Part shown: positions 46,755 through 57,477 of the stretch, piece after piece | How the letters are laid out: each line of letters starts with the position of its first letter | How positions within the stretch are numbered: the stretch's first letter is position 1 | DNA from: Megamerina dolium | Taxonomy: Eukaryota > Arthropoda > Insecta > Diptera > Megamerinidae | Assembly: GCA_963854835.1 (NCBI GenBank) | Contig: OY978530.1 | Span: 14,849,720-14,913,719 of the forward strand | Direction of reading: 5' to 3' | Length of the DNA: 64,000 nt | Notes under the pieces: generated by a model | Databases searched by the model: none | Seen by the model: the letters and a program-made list of their open reading frames with translations, nothing else | What the model was told of the DNA's origin: nothing | Translations under genes and position numbers: made by a program

Positions 46755-47643
46755 ATCACCTGGTGGGGCTAAGAAAATCCTTGTTTAACTCATCGCAAAT
46801 CACTCCACGTCATGTAGTTTGTTCTGCGCGCTATGTGATGGCAACTTCATTCTCTAATGAGAGTGCTATCATGTAGATAGTTTTGCTTGCTATGAAGGGG
46901 TCCTCCACGTGGTGACCACCGGGCAAAGTCTTACTGGCACCCGCTAGAAGGCGTCTGAATTGAGTGGCGAAAACCTCATTGGTTTGAGCTTGTATGTGGG
47001 ACTTGTGATCTACCACATAAAAACTCTCACCCAATGAAAAATCTAAACAATCCTCGAATAAGGACTGCCTCTCTTGTTGATGACCCCTGCAAACCAAATA
47101 GTGTCCACGATTTATGGATTTGTGGATATAGAGCTGATATCACCGCACTTCAGCAAATGCATTGGACGAGACAGAGTTGCTCTACAAGAACATACTGTAA
47201 TATTTATTACAGTTGCCATGTGGAGAGGCACAAACTCGGATGTGGATTTTTTTCCAGTAAGAGACTTGTCTCACGGTTCACATCTACGATCAAACGACTA
47301 ACTACAATCCGCGTACATGCAAAATTTTTCAACATCAGCCTAATATGTGCTCAAGCGTTGGCGGATAAGAGAAACGATGTGACGAAAAGAGCTTCTTTCA
47401 GCGTTTTACTATATCAGCGACACTGATATAGTAAAACGCATTAAAATTCAGCAGCTGCGATGGCTTGGTCATGTCGGGATAATGGAAGAACACGCTCTAG
47501 CTAAGAAGGTGTTATATTCGGAACCCGCTGGAGGACGACGCAGAAGAGGCAGACCTAACCTAAGAGTTGGCTACAGAACATGATAGATTCGGCCTCAATC
47601 GATTTTAGGTTGTAATAGCCACATAAGTATGTAAGCAAGTAAG
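46755..47643 (+). mobile_element. RTE-like LINE, copy d (internally deleted)
   Basis: Contains the family leader (46,755-47,040), the start of the endonuclease (YRADITALQQMHWTRQ at about 47,130; CGFF; VHAKFFNISLICAQ) and then jumps at 47,401 to the far C-terminus (IKIQQLRWLGHVGIMEEHA, 47,435-47,490) and 3' end (CCACATAAGTATGTAAG). About 2.4 kb of the element, including all of RT, is missing. The junction is an exact 17-bp foldback, described under findings. It is the size of a non-autonomous derivative but may be a one-off. Confidence 0.85.
47401..47439. repeat. Perfect inverted repeat, 17-bp arms, 5-bp loop
   Basis: GCGTTTTACTATATCAG, loop CGACA, then its exact reverse complement. The right arm is normal RTE C-terminal sequence (compare copy a near 9,773-9,790). 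The left arm is its inverted copy at the deletion junction. Confidence 0.95.
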
Positions 47644-47904
47644 ACAGATGTAAAGATGGTGTCTTAATTCTGATCTCTTTATATCAAGCTTCAGCAGACT
47701 ACCACTAAAAAAGAAGTCCGAAGAGGTATTGGATTTATTAAACACTAAAAAAAATTATAAAAGCCAAATTATACAACAGACAATTTTCAATTCAGTTTTT
47801 CGATAAAACGTTCTTCTTCAATTCAATAAGAATTATGAATATAATATCCAATAACGTAAAAACTTAAAAATTTTAAAGGATGCTCTACAAAGTATAATGT
47901 GTAC
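47644..47904. other. Short spacer
   Basis: Between RTE copy d and DD41D mariner copy 1. Nothing recognised. Confidence 0.4.
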
Positions 47905-48560
47905 ATAACGGGTGTTTTTTCTTTTGCTGCATGAAATTTTTCGATGCGGATATATGTGGTTTGACAGATGAGAATTGTCAAACTGTGTTGTCCTTTCTGT
48001 CCAGTAAAATTTACAATTTTATTATGAATCGTTTAACGGCAGAACAACATCTCCAAATTGTGGAATTTTATTTTCAAACGAATAATTCTCTTTGCAAAGT
48101 TCATAGAGCAATTTTATGAAAAATTTGCGTTTAGTGATGAAGCGCATTTCTGGTTGAACCGTAACGTTTTTAAACAAAATTGCCATATATGGAGCGAAGA
48201 CCATCCTTAAGATTTCGTTGAATCACCATTACATCGGTTAAATTGATTCTTTGGTATGGTTTCCACGCTGACGGCATCATCGGTCTTTAATTCTTATGAA
48301 TGGCGAGCCTTATCGCGCCATGCCAACTGACTTTTTGTTTCCACAAATTGTTAAACTAAACACCGACGACATTTGGTTTCAATAAGATGGGGTCACATGC
48401 CATACGGCAAAATCAATTTGGCGACAACTTTCTTTTCAGAGGCGGTCCTGTTAATTGGCCTTCTCATTCGTACAATCTAACGCCTCTTGACTACTTTTTA
48501 TGGAGCTATTTTGTCATCGGTTTATTCCAACAAACCAGCACCTAACCGATTGAAATAAAA
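47905..48560 (+). mobile_element. DD41D-type mariner, copy 1 (internally deleted)
   Basis: Left end ACGGGTGTTTTTTC (about 47,909). The transposase starts MNRLTAEQHLQIVEFYFQ (48,024) and breaks off after KVHRAI. The next 20 bases lead straight into the first catalytic motif FSDEAHFWLN (about 48,130), so the rest of the DNA-binding domain and linker is missing. Later motifs are TDDIWFQ-DGVTCHTA (about 48,362-48,410) and YNLTPLDYFLW-like text (about 48,475-48,510). It ends in DNA without a recognisable right terminus. Stops are present throughout. Confidence 0.75.
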
Positions 48561-49254
48561 GAAATTCAATCTAATAATATTTCTTTCTTTTATTTTATTT
48601 CTAATTTCTCAAGCTCTTGAAAAAGAACCTATATATTTGGTTTGAATGGAATATGTGTTAAGTAATATCTGCAAATAGTATAACAATTTATATTTTTCTC
48701 TGTAACATGCCTTTTCACTTAATTAATTAATTTTTTTAAGATAGTACATATTGCATACTAGTAATTTGATTTTTATTGATAATATATGCATACGTACAAG
48801 AAAAAAAAAATGAAATCAATTCCTCAGAATATATATACAGACTATCATTGAAATATGCATTCAAATTCACTTCACTTAATAAATAAAATTTACCCAAGTT
48901 TCAATGTTTTTTAGTACAGAAAAAATTAATGCATATTGAATATATGCTCAACATATGTATTTATATCGTTATGAAAAGTAGGTGTTGTTGTTGGCTGATT
49001 CAAACAAATTTCTGTCAGACACTATTTATCTATATGCAGATAATTCAAATCGAATTTCAATGAAATCAGTTGTATAACCTCTGAGATAATGAGTTATGAT
49101 CGCCTCGCCATACATTTATCCATACGATTGCAATAAAATTCACTAAGTTAGTAGCGTTATTTATCTTATTTATTGTGATAAACTTTTAACGTGATCAAAT
49201 TAGAATTAACAAAATGGCATAAAATCAATTTATTTGTATTAATAAAACATGTAA
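48561..49254. other. AT-rich spacer
   Basis: No gene or repeat recognised. Confidence 0.45.
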
Positions 49255-49565
49255 GACCCATCCTAACATATGCAACAGAAATAAGAGCTGAGAAGGAAAG
49301 CACGGGGTGAATGCATCAAAAGTTTAGATTAATACGGTGCATTCTATAAGTTGTATGCTATACACGATGGCATCACATGCGCAATGAGGATATTTGACAG
49401 ATGCGTGAAGTGCAGAACATCATCAAGTGGTATATTATGCTCATGCTCAACAACCGTTTAGCAAGAATCGTAGTAATGGATAAACCAGAGCAAAAACCTT
49501 CAAAAGATGACAGGAATGTTAGATGTCGACAAAAGAAGAAGAAGGATTATCTAAATACTGTCAAT
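49255..49565 (+). mobile_element. LINE C-terminal fragment
   Basis: In changing frames: RPILTYATEIRAE (about 49,255), then NEDI-QMREVQNIIKWYI (about 49,385-49,440) and NNRLARIVVMDKPEQKPSKD (about 49,450-49,512). This order is the post-RT C-terminal region of insect LINEs (tYgaE.W, NEDIRQ, RLAKIARDGKP). It is unlike the RTE family elsewhere in the window. Truncated at both ends, no poly(A). Confidence 0.55.
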
Positions 49566-49869
49566 ATCAAAATGTCAATATATCAAATTGAATTTTTGTT
49601 ATTGGAAACGAATGACTTTATAAATGAATTCTGTACACAGAGGAATGTATCAGAATATGTATTTATTACAGTTTAACATGTGTGTATTACAAAACGGTAA
49701 CAAATACCGGGTAACATCCCTATTTGCCGGGACATTCCACTATAAACACCTAGAGCCCGATTTCCAATATTAGTCAACCCTTATATGAATATCACATCTT
49801 CTCCGGTATGAGTGAACGCTCATCTTGCTTCTCGCCAATGCCACCTATATTCTCTGAAAAGTGATATAA

Positions 49870-50785
49870 ATAGTTGTGCAAATACTGAAAATTGATTCCT
49901 TCGTTGTCTCCTGCTACGGCGAAGTCGATCAGCCTTATTCCGGGAGTATTTTGGTGGAGGCTGAATTTTCCGAAAGTTGGATTAAAGGTTTCTTTAATGC
50001 CTTTCTGGCGTTAAAATGGCCAAGTACGATTTTGATAATCTTTTCCAAGGCACTGGGTACATATTAGGCTGATATTGAAAAATTTTGCTTTTATGAAGAT
50101 TTTTGCCAGGCATTCGTCGACAGATGTGAACTACAAGACAAGATGTCGCAGTCTCTTACTGACAACAAATTCACATCCGAATTCATGCCTCTTCGCAAGG
50201 CAACTTTAATATATATTACAGGATGCTCTTTTAGAGCAACTCTGTCTCGTCCATCGCATTTCCTGAAGTGCGGTGATGTCAGTCTTGTATTTTTCGAGGA
50301 CACCAACTAGCTGGATAGAGACACCTTCCTTACAGAAGAACTGGACATTCCAGGTTCATGTCCGTAAATCTTGGTCCTTAGATTTGTTTAAATGTAGATT
50401 TTTCATTGGGTGAGAGTTTTTATGTTGTGAGTCCCAGGCCTAATGGACAACCTCTAACCGAGGAGGTTTTCGCAACTCGCTATAGTCCCCTCCCAGCGAG
50501 TGCCAGAAAGACGTTGCACAGTGGTCGCTACGTGGAGGACCCCGATTGAAAAATAAAGGTAATATCACATAGCATGCATAACTAGCTACATGATGGCACC
50601 ATCATTATAGAGTGAAGGTGCCATAATTACAGAGTGAAGGTGCCATCACATAGCGCGCAGAACAAACTATATGTCGTCCAGTGCGTTGACTAGCGATGAG
50701 TTCAACAAGGATTGTGCTAGCCCCACCCGGTTGAGGCATTTAGACACATTACGTGGCGAAAACACCACCAGTGTTTATGTTTGTT
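49870..50785 (-). mobile_element. RTE-like LINE, copy e (leader and endonuclease only)
   Basis: On the minus strand the leader starts near 50,785 (GGTGGTGTTTTCGCC, then CAACCGGGTGGGGCTAGCAC at about 50,733) and leads to the endonuclease: FIKAKFFNISLIC (about 50,075) and FGKFSLHQNTP, RLIDFAVAG (about 49,910-49,980). A segment inside the endonuclease is lost at about 50,035. It ends near 49,870; RT and 3' tail are missing. A 3'-truncated retrotransposon copy cannot arise by simple incomplete reverse transcription, so a later deletion must have removed its 3' part. Confidence 0.8.
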
Positions 50786-51777
50786 ATTACACGAGACATT
50801 TCTCTAATACAATACGGAGAAATCGTTTTACCAACTTATTTCCATACGTGATTTGGCTGCTTCTTCAGAGAGCTCACTAATAGACAACAATGTAAAATCT
50901 ATCACGTTGGATCCATGAGATAAGACTTTTTGAACAGACGAAATTGTACCGCTGATAAGTCTTAACAAGGTCTTTCGCGGTTTTCAGTACATAAGTCATA
51001 CATTTTCAGCATTTATTTTAATATATATCGCGATGAGCATGACGTGAGAACATTTGTCAATTAGAATTTTGTCACTACATACAATATAAGCCAAAATACC
51101 GGAGATTTAGAAAAACTTGAGTGCAGTGATTCCGTCGTTCAACGTACCACCAATAGCTGCTGCAGAATTTGTCATCTTTTTGTCAACATATTTTACTTTT
51201 CATCAGAGCGGCACTGAAATTTTCTAAAATTAATACAATAAGAAATAATATTTTTAAAATTTTATCAATGAATGCAGAATTAAGGTTATAAACCAAACTG
51301 ATTTATCCTGAATTCTACTGACCTACTGAACAGCTTTCAATGTCGTTGACGTTTTTAGCTGTTGCACAACAAATGTAATATTTACTACTGGGCGAGTCGA
51401 TATAAATGGAACATATTTTGACAACAACCATAGATAGTTGTGAGAGAATGTTTAAGAGTCATTTCACGATTATTGAAAACAAAAGAAGTTGGCACTACAT
51501 TATTAATTTTGTTTTTAAATAAGGTCTTTCCAGTACCAGTAAAATAGTTTACTTTGCAAAGTCAAATTTAATCGCTCTGCAAAACCGAGTCGAAGAGGGC
51601 CGTGGATATTTCTAAATAATCTCGTCGGAGATGTCGATTTTGTATATTAATTGCAGCGGAATGTAAAGTGTTGCGAACAGAATGTCGTCTTCAATATTTT
51701 TATCAGAAAATTTTTGTTTGTATTCGTTGTGTTTAGTGCCATAAAATCTCCATTTACCACTTAAAACGAAATTTGTA
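50786..51777. other. Unassigned interval
   Basis: No gene assigned. A minus-strand segment (51,520-51,546) would encode YFTGTGKTLFKNK, which resembles a Walker A motif of a Pif1/Helitron-like helicase but stands alone. Confidence 0.35.
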
Positions 51778-51778
51778 C

Positions 51779-52590
51779 AGGGTGATTTTTTGGCAACACT
51801 GTTTTTGCAGCTCAGCTGTTTTCGTGTAACATGTTGCTGTCAAACATGTTCAATTTGGTCTATAATTTAACCATGAATCGACTTACAAAAGAACAACGCT
51901 TCCAGATTATTGAGTTTTATTATCAAAATTCATGCTCGGTTAAGAAAATGCATCGTGCACTTTCTTGTGTTCAGCGACGAAGCACATTTCTGGTTGAATG
52001 GATACTTGAACAATCAAAATTGCTATATTTGGTGTGAAGAGCAGCCAGCAACATTGCAAGAACTGCCAATGCATCCCGAAAAATGCACTGTTTGGTGTGG
52101 TTTATGGGCCAGTGGCATCATTGGATCGCACTTTTCAAAGGCGACGAATGCAGGAACGTTATTGTGAATGACTAGCGCTACTGTTCGATGATTACACATT
52201 TTTTTTGGCCAAAATGGAAGAGCTGGACTTGGCTGACGTGTGGTTTCAACAAGACGGTGCCACATGCCACACAGCACGCGAAACAATGGCCTAACTGAGA
52301 GGCGAGTTCGGTGAACAGTTTATATCACGTTTGGGGCCGGTCAATTGGCCGCCTACGTAGTGCGATTTAATGCCTTTAGACCACTTCTTGTGGGACTATG
52401 TCAAAGCTCATGTCTATAGCGACAGGCCCGCAACGGATCACACATTGGAAGCCAATATTGAAGAATTTATTGATATACCGTCCGATATATTGGAGAGAGT
52501 ATGCCAAAATCGGACCCATGAACCATTTGAGGCGCAGCCGCGGTAAACATTTCTTCAGAAGGATAACATCGCTGCTTAGTATCTAATATT
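51779..52590 (+). mobile_element. DD41D-type mariner, copy 2 (internally deleted)
   Basis: Left end ACAGGGTGATTTTTTGGC (51,778). The transposase starts MNRLTKEQRFQIIEFYYQ (51,873), breaks off after MHRAL (about 51,960) and continues immediately with VFSDEAHFWLNGYLNNQNC, CEEQPATLQELPMHPEKC and TVWCGLWASGIIG. After a frameshift: MEELDLADVWFQQDGATCHT (about 52,214-52,273) and then the region ending LMPLDHFLWDYVKAHVY (about 52,370-52,420). The last part continues to about 52,590. The break is at almost the same place as in copy 1. Confidence 0.78.
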
Positions 52591-53084
52591 GTCTTATATG
52601 ACGGCAAAAGGTTTGATAATTTTGAATGGATAAATTTTCTAAATACTGGAATTTTGTTATTTTAGCTGCAATGTTTAATGATAAGACTTCGTCGCCGCAG
52701 AATTACACATTCTAAGTTTTATTGGGTGGAATCATTGAGTAAAGTACAAGGTAGTGGTGATTCATCTATCTTTCGATGCAAGACTCACCTGCGGCGCTTT
52801 TATCGCTTGCTACAGTTGTAAAAAACTTTTCTATGTCGTCGCTTTCTTATGGATGCCAAACTGAGCTTTTTGTTGCACGGTAATAGGGTTAATGCAAGTT
52901 TCGGTTTCATTCAACTTATCATTATGCTTTCCAATTAGCCTACGCTTTGACTTTTCCACTTGCGTCCAACTCTACGAAATTCTTTTGCAGTGTCTAAAGC
53001 ACTCTGTACTCATATTTCCATCAGAGAAAAGTAGCTGCAGCAGGTCTTCAACAGTTTTTCTTCTTCTATTAATTTCCAGCCGTG
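52591..53084. other. Spacer
   Basis: No gene or repeat recognised. Confidence 0.45.
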
Positions 53085-53395
53085 GGTGCAGTGGCTCAGT
53101 AGTTAATTTTAATATCGAAAAGATTTTTCTTTCGAACGGTATCCAACTGTCGGTAAGCAATTTGCTATTCTTCCGGCAGTAACAATATGCCATGGAAAAG
53201 CTTCTAAAATAACTCTGTGACAAAGCTCAGAAAACGTGATGTCTTAAAAAGTTCTGCCGTTCGGAACGGGCTAAAATAAGTAGGTCACTTCTAATACTGT
53301 TCAAAATTTAACAAGATCAACAATACTGAAAGAGAAGCTTGGCCAAAAAGCCCTTCGGGACTTTATGTGCACATATTTATTTGTTATTTTTTTGT
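53085..53395 (+). mobile_element. SINE copy S3 (head deleted)
   Basis: Begins GGGTGCAGTGGCTCAGTAGT (about 53,086-53,105), then jumps directly to TTAATATCG, losing the B box. The body and 3' end are full length and match copy S4, including GCCCTTCGGGAC (about 53,359-53,370). The internal promoter is broken. Confidence 0.82.
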
Positions 53396-54146
53396 ACATA
53401 TATATGTTTCTTTTTAGACAAACATATGTACCACAACCATTTCTTCTTTATTATCCGAAATCTCCAATGAAACGCTTTATCACTTCGCTTTGCAAACGTT
53501 TTGTTAAATAAATCCGTAGCAATGTACTCAACTATTTCTTCATCATCATCCGTTATCTTTTTAATTATTTGCTGAAAACATTTCATAGATGGAAAAACAT
53601 ATTCACAAATTAACTTTATCTTTATTTTTAACGATTTTATTTATATTTTTGACAAAATGACACAGAAATATCAAATAAACCCTACACAATTGCAGGGTTA
53701 AATATTGTACGTGGGTTAGCTACGTTAGCTCCTAACCCTGTTCAAGTAAATTTATCAATTTAACCTGCCGAGTGTAGATAACTCAGGGTTAAATAGATAA
53801 CTAGACATTCTGCAAGTGGGCCTAAGTAAGTTGAAGCTATAGTATAGTAGAAAGTTTCCCAATATTTTTTATTTTTATTTTGAAGCCTTATTTTACTATT
53901 AAGTAAATAATTTAATTTAAATTAATTAATTTAATTAATTTAATTTAATTAAATTTAAAAAATTGCGCTTGTTTCAAGTACATGTGACACGCTTTGTGCT
54001 TATCATTCGTAATCAGTGTTCGGACTATCCTACAATTGCGACAAATCTACCACTTTTTTTCCAAAATTTGCATTTCTACCATAACTACTACAGTTTGCTT
54101 GATACCTACCACATTTGACCATTTTTAACCATTTTATATATTTATA
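53396..54146. other. Spacer with a (TTAAT)-type simple repeat
   Basis: No gene. A stretch at about 53,905-53,960 is built only of T and A in TTAATTTAA-type units. A minus-strand 69-codon frame at 53,377-53,586 is unrecognised. Confidence 0.45.
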
Positions 54147-55246
54147 TTGGGTGATCCAAGTAGACATACCTTTTTCAATAGCCTTTTTTTTGACAGATCA
54201 CGTGTGAGTCGTGCCATGCTGCCATGTGATTTTTGTTTAGTATTGTTTGGCATTTCATCATGGAAAGACTTACTCCTGAACAACGTTTACAAATCGTTGA
54301 ACTTTATTACGAAAATTCACGTTCTGTGAGGAATGTGATCCGTGCACTTCGCTTAACTTATGGTCAACATAATCGGCTTACTGAGCGTACTATTCGCAAC
54401 ACCATCACCCATCTTGAGACCCGGCATTCATTATTGGATAATATTCGCCCGAATAGGCCACGTCCAGCAAGCAGTGAAGACCGTGGAGAGTTCCAAGAAG
54501 ATCAGACGTTTTCGAGCCAAATTTTGTTTAGCGATGAGGCCCATTTCTTGCTCAATGGGTATGTAAACAAGCAAAATTGCCGCATTTGGGACGAAGGGCA
54601 ACCTGAAGAGATTCAACAGCTGCCACTTCATCCAGAAAAAACAACGGTTTGGTGTGGTTTAGCCGCCGGTGGAATCATCGGTCCATATTTCTTCACAAAT
54701 GATGCCGGTGAGAACGTAACCGTCAATGGCGACCATTATCGTGCCATGATATTTGATGCCTGAAATTGAAGCTCGTGATCTCGGCGACATTTGCTTTCAA
54801 AAAGACGGCGCCACTTCCCACACATCGCATCAATCAATGGATTTATTGAGAGAACACTTCGGTGAGCAGATAATTTCACGTTTTCGACCGGTCGATTGGC
54901 CACCAAGATCGTGTGATATCACACCGTTAGACTTTTTCCTGTGGGGATATGTAAAGTCTAAAGTTTATGCGGACAAACCCGCTTCGATTCAGGCCTTGGA
55001 GCAAAACATCACGCGTGTCATTCGCCAGTTACCAGTCGAAATGCTCGAACGAGTCATCGAAAATTGGACTCAACGGATGCACCACCTGAGACGTAGACGC
55101 GGCCAACATTTGAAAGACATAATCTTCAAAAAATAAATGCCAATGAATGTTCTTTCAAATGATAATAAACATTCCCCATTCAATTTGAATTTTCTGTGTT
55201 TTTTTCTGTAAAAAAGTGGGGAACCTCGAAATGGATCACGCTATAT
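54147..55246 (+). mobile_element. DD41D-type mariner, copy 3 (best copy)
   Basis: Left end GGGTGATCCAAGTAG (about 54,150) and, inverted at the right end, GCGTGATCCATTTCGAGG (about 55,226-55,243): short imperfect terminal repeats. Transposase from ATG at 54,260: MERLTPEQRLQIVELYYEN, helix-turn-helix text to about 54,475 (RPNRPRP), then a short segment leading straight into LFSDEAHFLLNGYVNKQNC. It remains open to a frameshift at about 54,760 and then is open again to TAA at 55,134 (127 codons). Between the Asp of QKDGATSHT and the Asp of TPLDFFLWGYVK I count 41 residues: DD41D, the spacing reported for rosa-type mariners. About 100-130 residues before the first Asp are missing. Confidence 0.82.
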
Positions 55247-55595
55247 ATTAAATTCGATAAGGATTTTAAAGTCATATTTGCAATATGTAGATTAGTGCAT
55301 ATAAGTAAGTGATTTATAGCGTTTTCTTTTCTCAATAAAAATGTTACCCCTTTAAATGGCAACACTTCTCTAGTGTTGCCTACTACCCTATAAAAATGCT
55401 ACCTGTTTCATGTAAGAAAAGAACAAAAAAAAAATGTTACACTCGCAAATGTACTGTTATAATGCTAATATATATACAGAGAGGACATCACACAAGCATA
55501 CGAATATTTGTAAGAACAGACTGCCATAAAACATAAAATGGAAAATAAAATTAATAATCAAAATGCTGGGGAAATTCCATTGTTCAAAACTATGG
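55247..55595. other. Spacer with a hairpin
   Basis: Contains the perfect inverted repeat GGCAACACT, loop TCTCT, AGTGTTGCC at 55,358-55,380. No gene. Confidence 0.5.
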
Positions 55596-56239
55596 TGGTC
55601 TGGTGGTGTTTTCAGAAGAAACGTGTCTAACTTCCTCAACCGGGTGGGGATAGCGCAATCCTTGTTGAACTCATCGCAAGTCAACTCACTCGCTGTCATG
55701 TAGTTTGTTCTGAGAGCTATGTGATTACACCTTTATTTGTTAATGAAGAGTAGTCATGTAGCTTGCTCTGCTTTCTCTGTGATGGTGATTTCATTATTAA
55801 TGTGGGTACGTGGCGACCACCGGACAACGTCTTCCTGGCAACCACTGGAAGGCCGCTGAGGTCAGTGGCGAAAACCTCGTAGGTTAGAGGTTGTGCGTTG
55901 GGTTTGGGACCCGCTACATAAAAAATCCTCCCAGTGAATAATATAAAAATGCCTGGGAAACAGACTATCATCACCTTTGTTGACGACGAGGCAAACGAAA
56001 TAAAGACCATGATTTACGGATATGCACTTGGAATGTCCGGTTCCTTTATAGGGATGGTGCCTTTATCCAGCTGGTTGATGTTCTCGAGTAATACAAGGCT
56101 GACATCACCGATCTCCAGGCAATGCGATGGATGGGACAGGGCTGCTCCAAAAGATATATACTGTGATATATACTACAGTTGCTATGCTGAAAGGAACGGT
56201 TTAGGATGTGGATTTTTGGTAAGCAAGAGACTATGAAAT
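55596..56239 (+). mobile_element. RTE-like LINE, copy f (leader and endonuclease start)
   Basis: Starts TGGTCTGGTGGTGTTTTC (about 55,597) and carries the complete family leader with CAACCGGGTGGGGATAGCGC. The endonuclease start is at about 56,095 (ADITDLQAMRWMGQG). It ends at about 56,239 within the segment CGFLVSKRL, where a short hairpin and SINE S4 begin. Like copy e it lacks its 3' part. Confidence 0.82.
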
Positions 56240-56260
56240 GTGAAATGTCTCACATTTCAC
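56240..56260. repeat. Perfect hairpin at the RTE/SINE junction
   Basis: GTGAAATGT, loop CTC, ACATTTCAC: 9-bp exact arms. It sits exactly between the end of RTE copy f and the A box of SINE S4. Confidence 0.9.
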
Positions 56261-56620
56261 GTAGCTCAGTGGTTAGTGTGTTGGCCTTCTGATCTGTAAG
56301 TCGGGGGTTCAATCCTCGACTGAAGCATAACAAATTTAATATCGAAAATAATTTTCTTTCGAACGGTATCCACCTGTCGGCAAACAATTGGCAATTCTTC
56401 CGGCAGTAACAATACGCCATGGAAAAGCTTCTAAAAGAACTCTGTGACAAAGCTCAGAAAAAGTGATGTCTTAAAAAGTTCTACCGTTCGGAACGGGCTA
56501 AAATAAGTAGGTCCCTTCTAATACTGTCCAAAATTTAACACGCACAACAGTAATGGAAGAGAAGCTCGGCCAATGAGCCCTTCGGGGCTTGAAGTACCAC
56601 ACATTTATATTATTTTTTTT
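56261..56620 (+). mobile_element. tRNA-headed SINE, copy S4 (reference copy)
   Basis: About 360 bp. The head carries a polymerase III A box and B box (separate entry). The body includes CCACCTGTCGGCAAACAATT and CCATGGAAAAGCTTCTAAAA, and the 3' end has GAGCCCTTCGGGGCTT (56,575-56,590) followed by an AT-rich tail. The same body is seen in S1, S2, S3 and S5. No target duplication is obvious here. Confidence 0.85.
56262..56315 (+). promoter_or_regulatory. Internal Pol III promoter of SINE S4 (A and B boxes)
   Basis: A box TAGCTCAGTGG at 56,262-56,272 matches the TRGYNNARNGG consensus. The B-box-like GGTTCAATCC lies at 56,306-56,315 (one base shorter than GGTTCGANTCC). Their order and spacing are those of a tRNA gene, which is why tRNA finders may flag it. 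Confidence 0.8.
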
Positions 56621-57475
56621 TACGTATTGACAGTTAAATAACTCGACACTAAAACTTTTTTAAAGACACGATCTCCAATTGCATATAGTTGTAACAAGTA
56701 TCGCTCCGAATTTATACCGATATAACTTATCGTCGCTGCGTCTACAAACGTAGCTATAATTTTTTTGTAACTTTTCTGTATTGCTGTTGAAAAATAATCT
56801 AACCAAAATACTAAACTATTTAATGTGTTGTCTTCCAATCTAGATCTGAACTTATTACATACTAATCTGCCAATGAGAAACCAAAACCATGCTGATTTCT
56901 ACCACAAACACAAAGTGCTTATCAATGTTCCTTTTTTTTATAAAAGGGGATTTTTTAATCTTCATTTTATATGATTTATAAGAAATTACAAATCCCTGAT
57001 TCGAACATATTAAAACGATTTAATATCTTTTCTGTATATTGTTTTTGATTAAGAAATATGGATCCATCTTTCTTTAATTTCATTTGGAACCCAAAACTTG
57101 TTAGTTTTGCATTCTTTTACTTCAAAGAATTTTTGCACATGATTTATTAATCCTAAGGCAGGCATTTTATCATTAGATACAAGTAAGCAGTATCAACATA
57201 AATTGCAAGGATTATTTGTAACCCATTACAATGTTTAAATTTTTTCAAAACTTCCCTGAACTCTGTGGGAGCAAGCCCTAAATTGTCAAAAAGGCCTTCC
57301 TCGTTGGTCTCAAATGAACGATTTTCTCATAAATATATATGAGGTGGTTGAAAGGCTCAATAGCATACAGCCAAATAAACCATAGCCATGTAACATATGA
57401 AATGTTTCCCAAAATATACCTCTCAATAGGTCTCATTCATTCATATGCAAATTTTGTAAAGTGATCCATGTCATG
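56621..57475. other. AT-rich spacer
   Basis: No gene recognised. The minus-strand 72-codon frame at 56,620-56,838 has no motif. Confidence 0.45.
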
Positions 57476-57477
57476 AA

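Noticed and set aside
56262..56330. Possible tRNA gene
   Set aside because: A and B boxes are present, but the sequence continues into a shared 290-bp repeat body and has multiple copies, so it is a SINE head. No proper anticodon arm or acceptor stem was confirmed.
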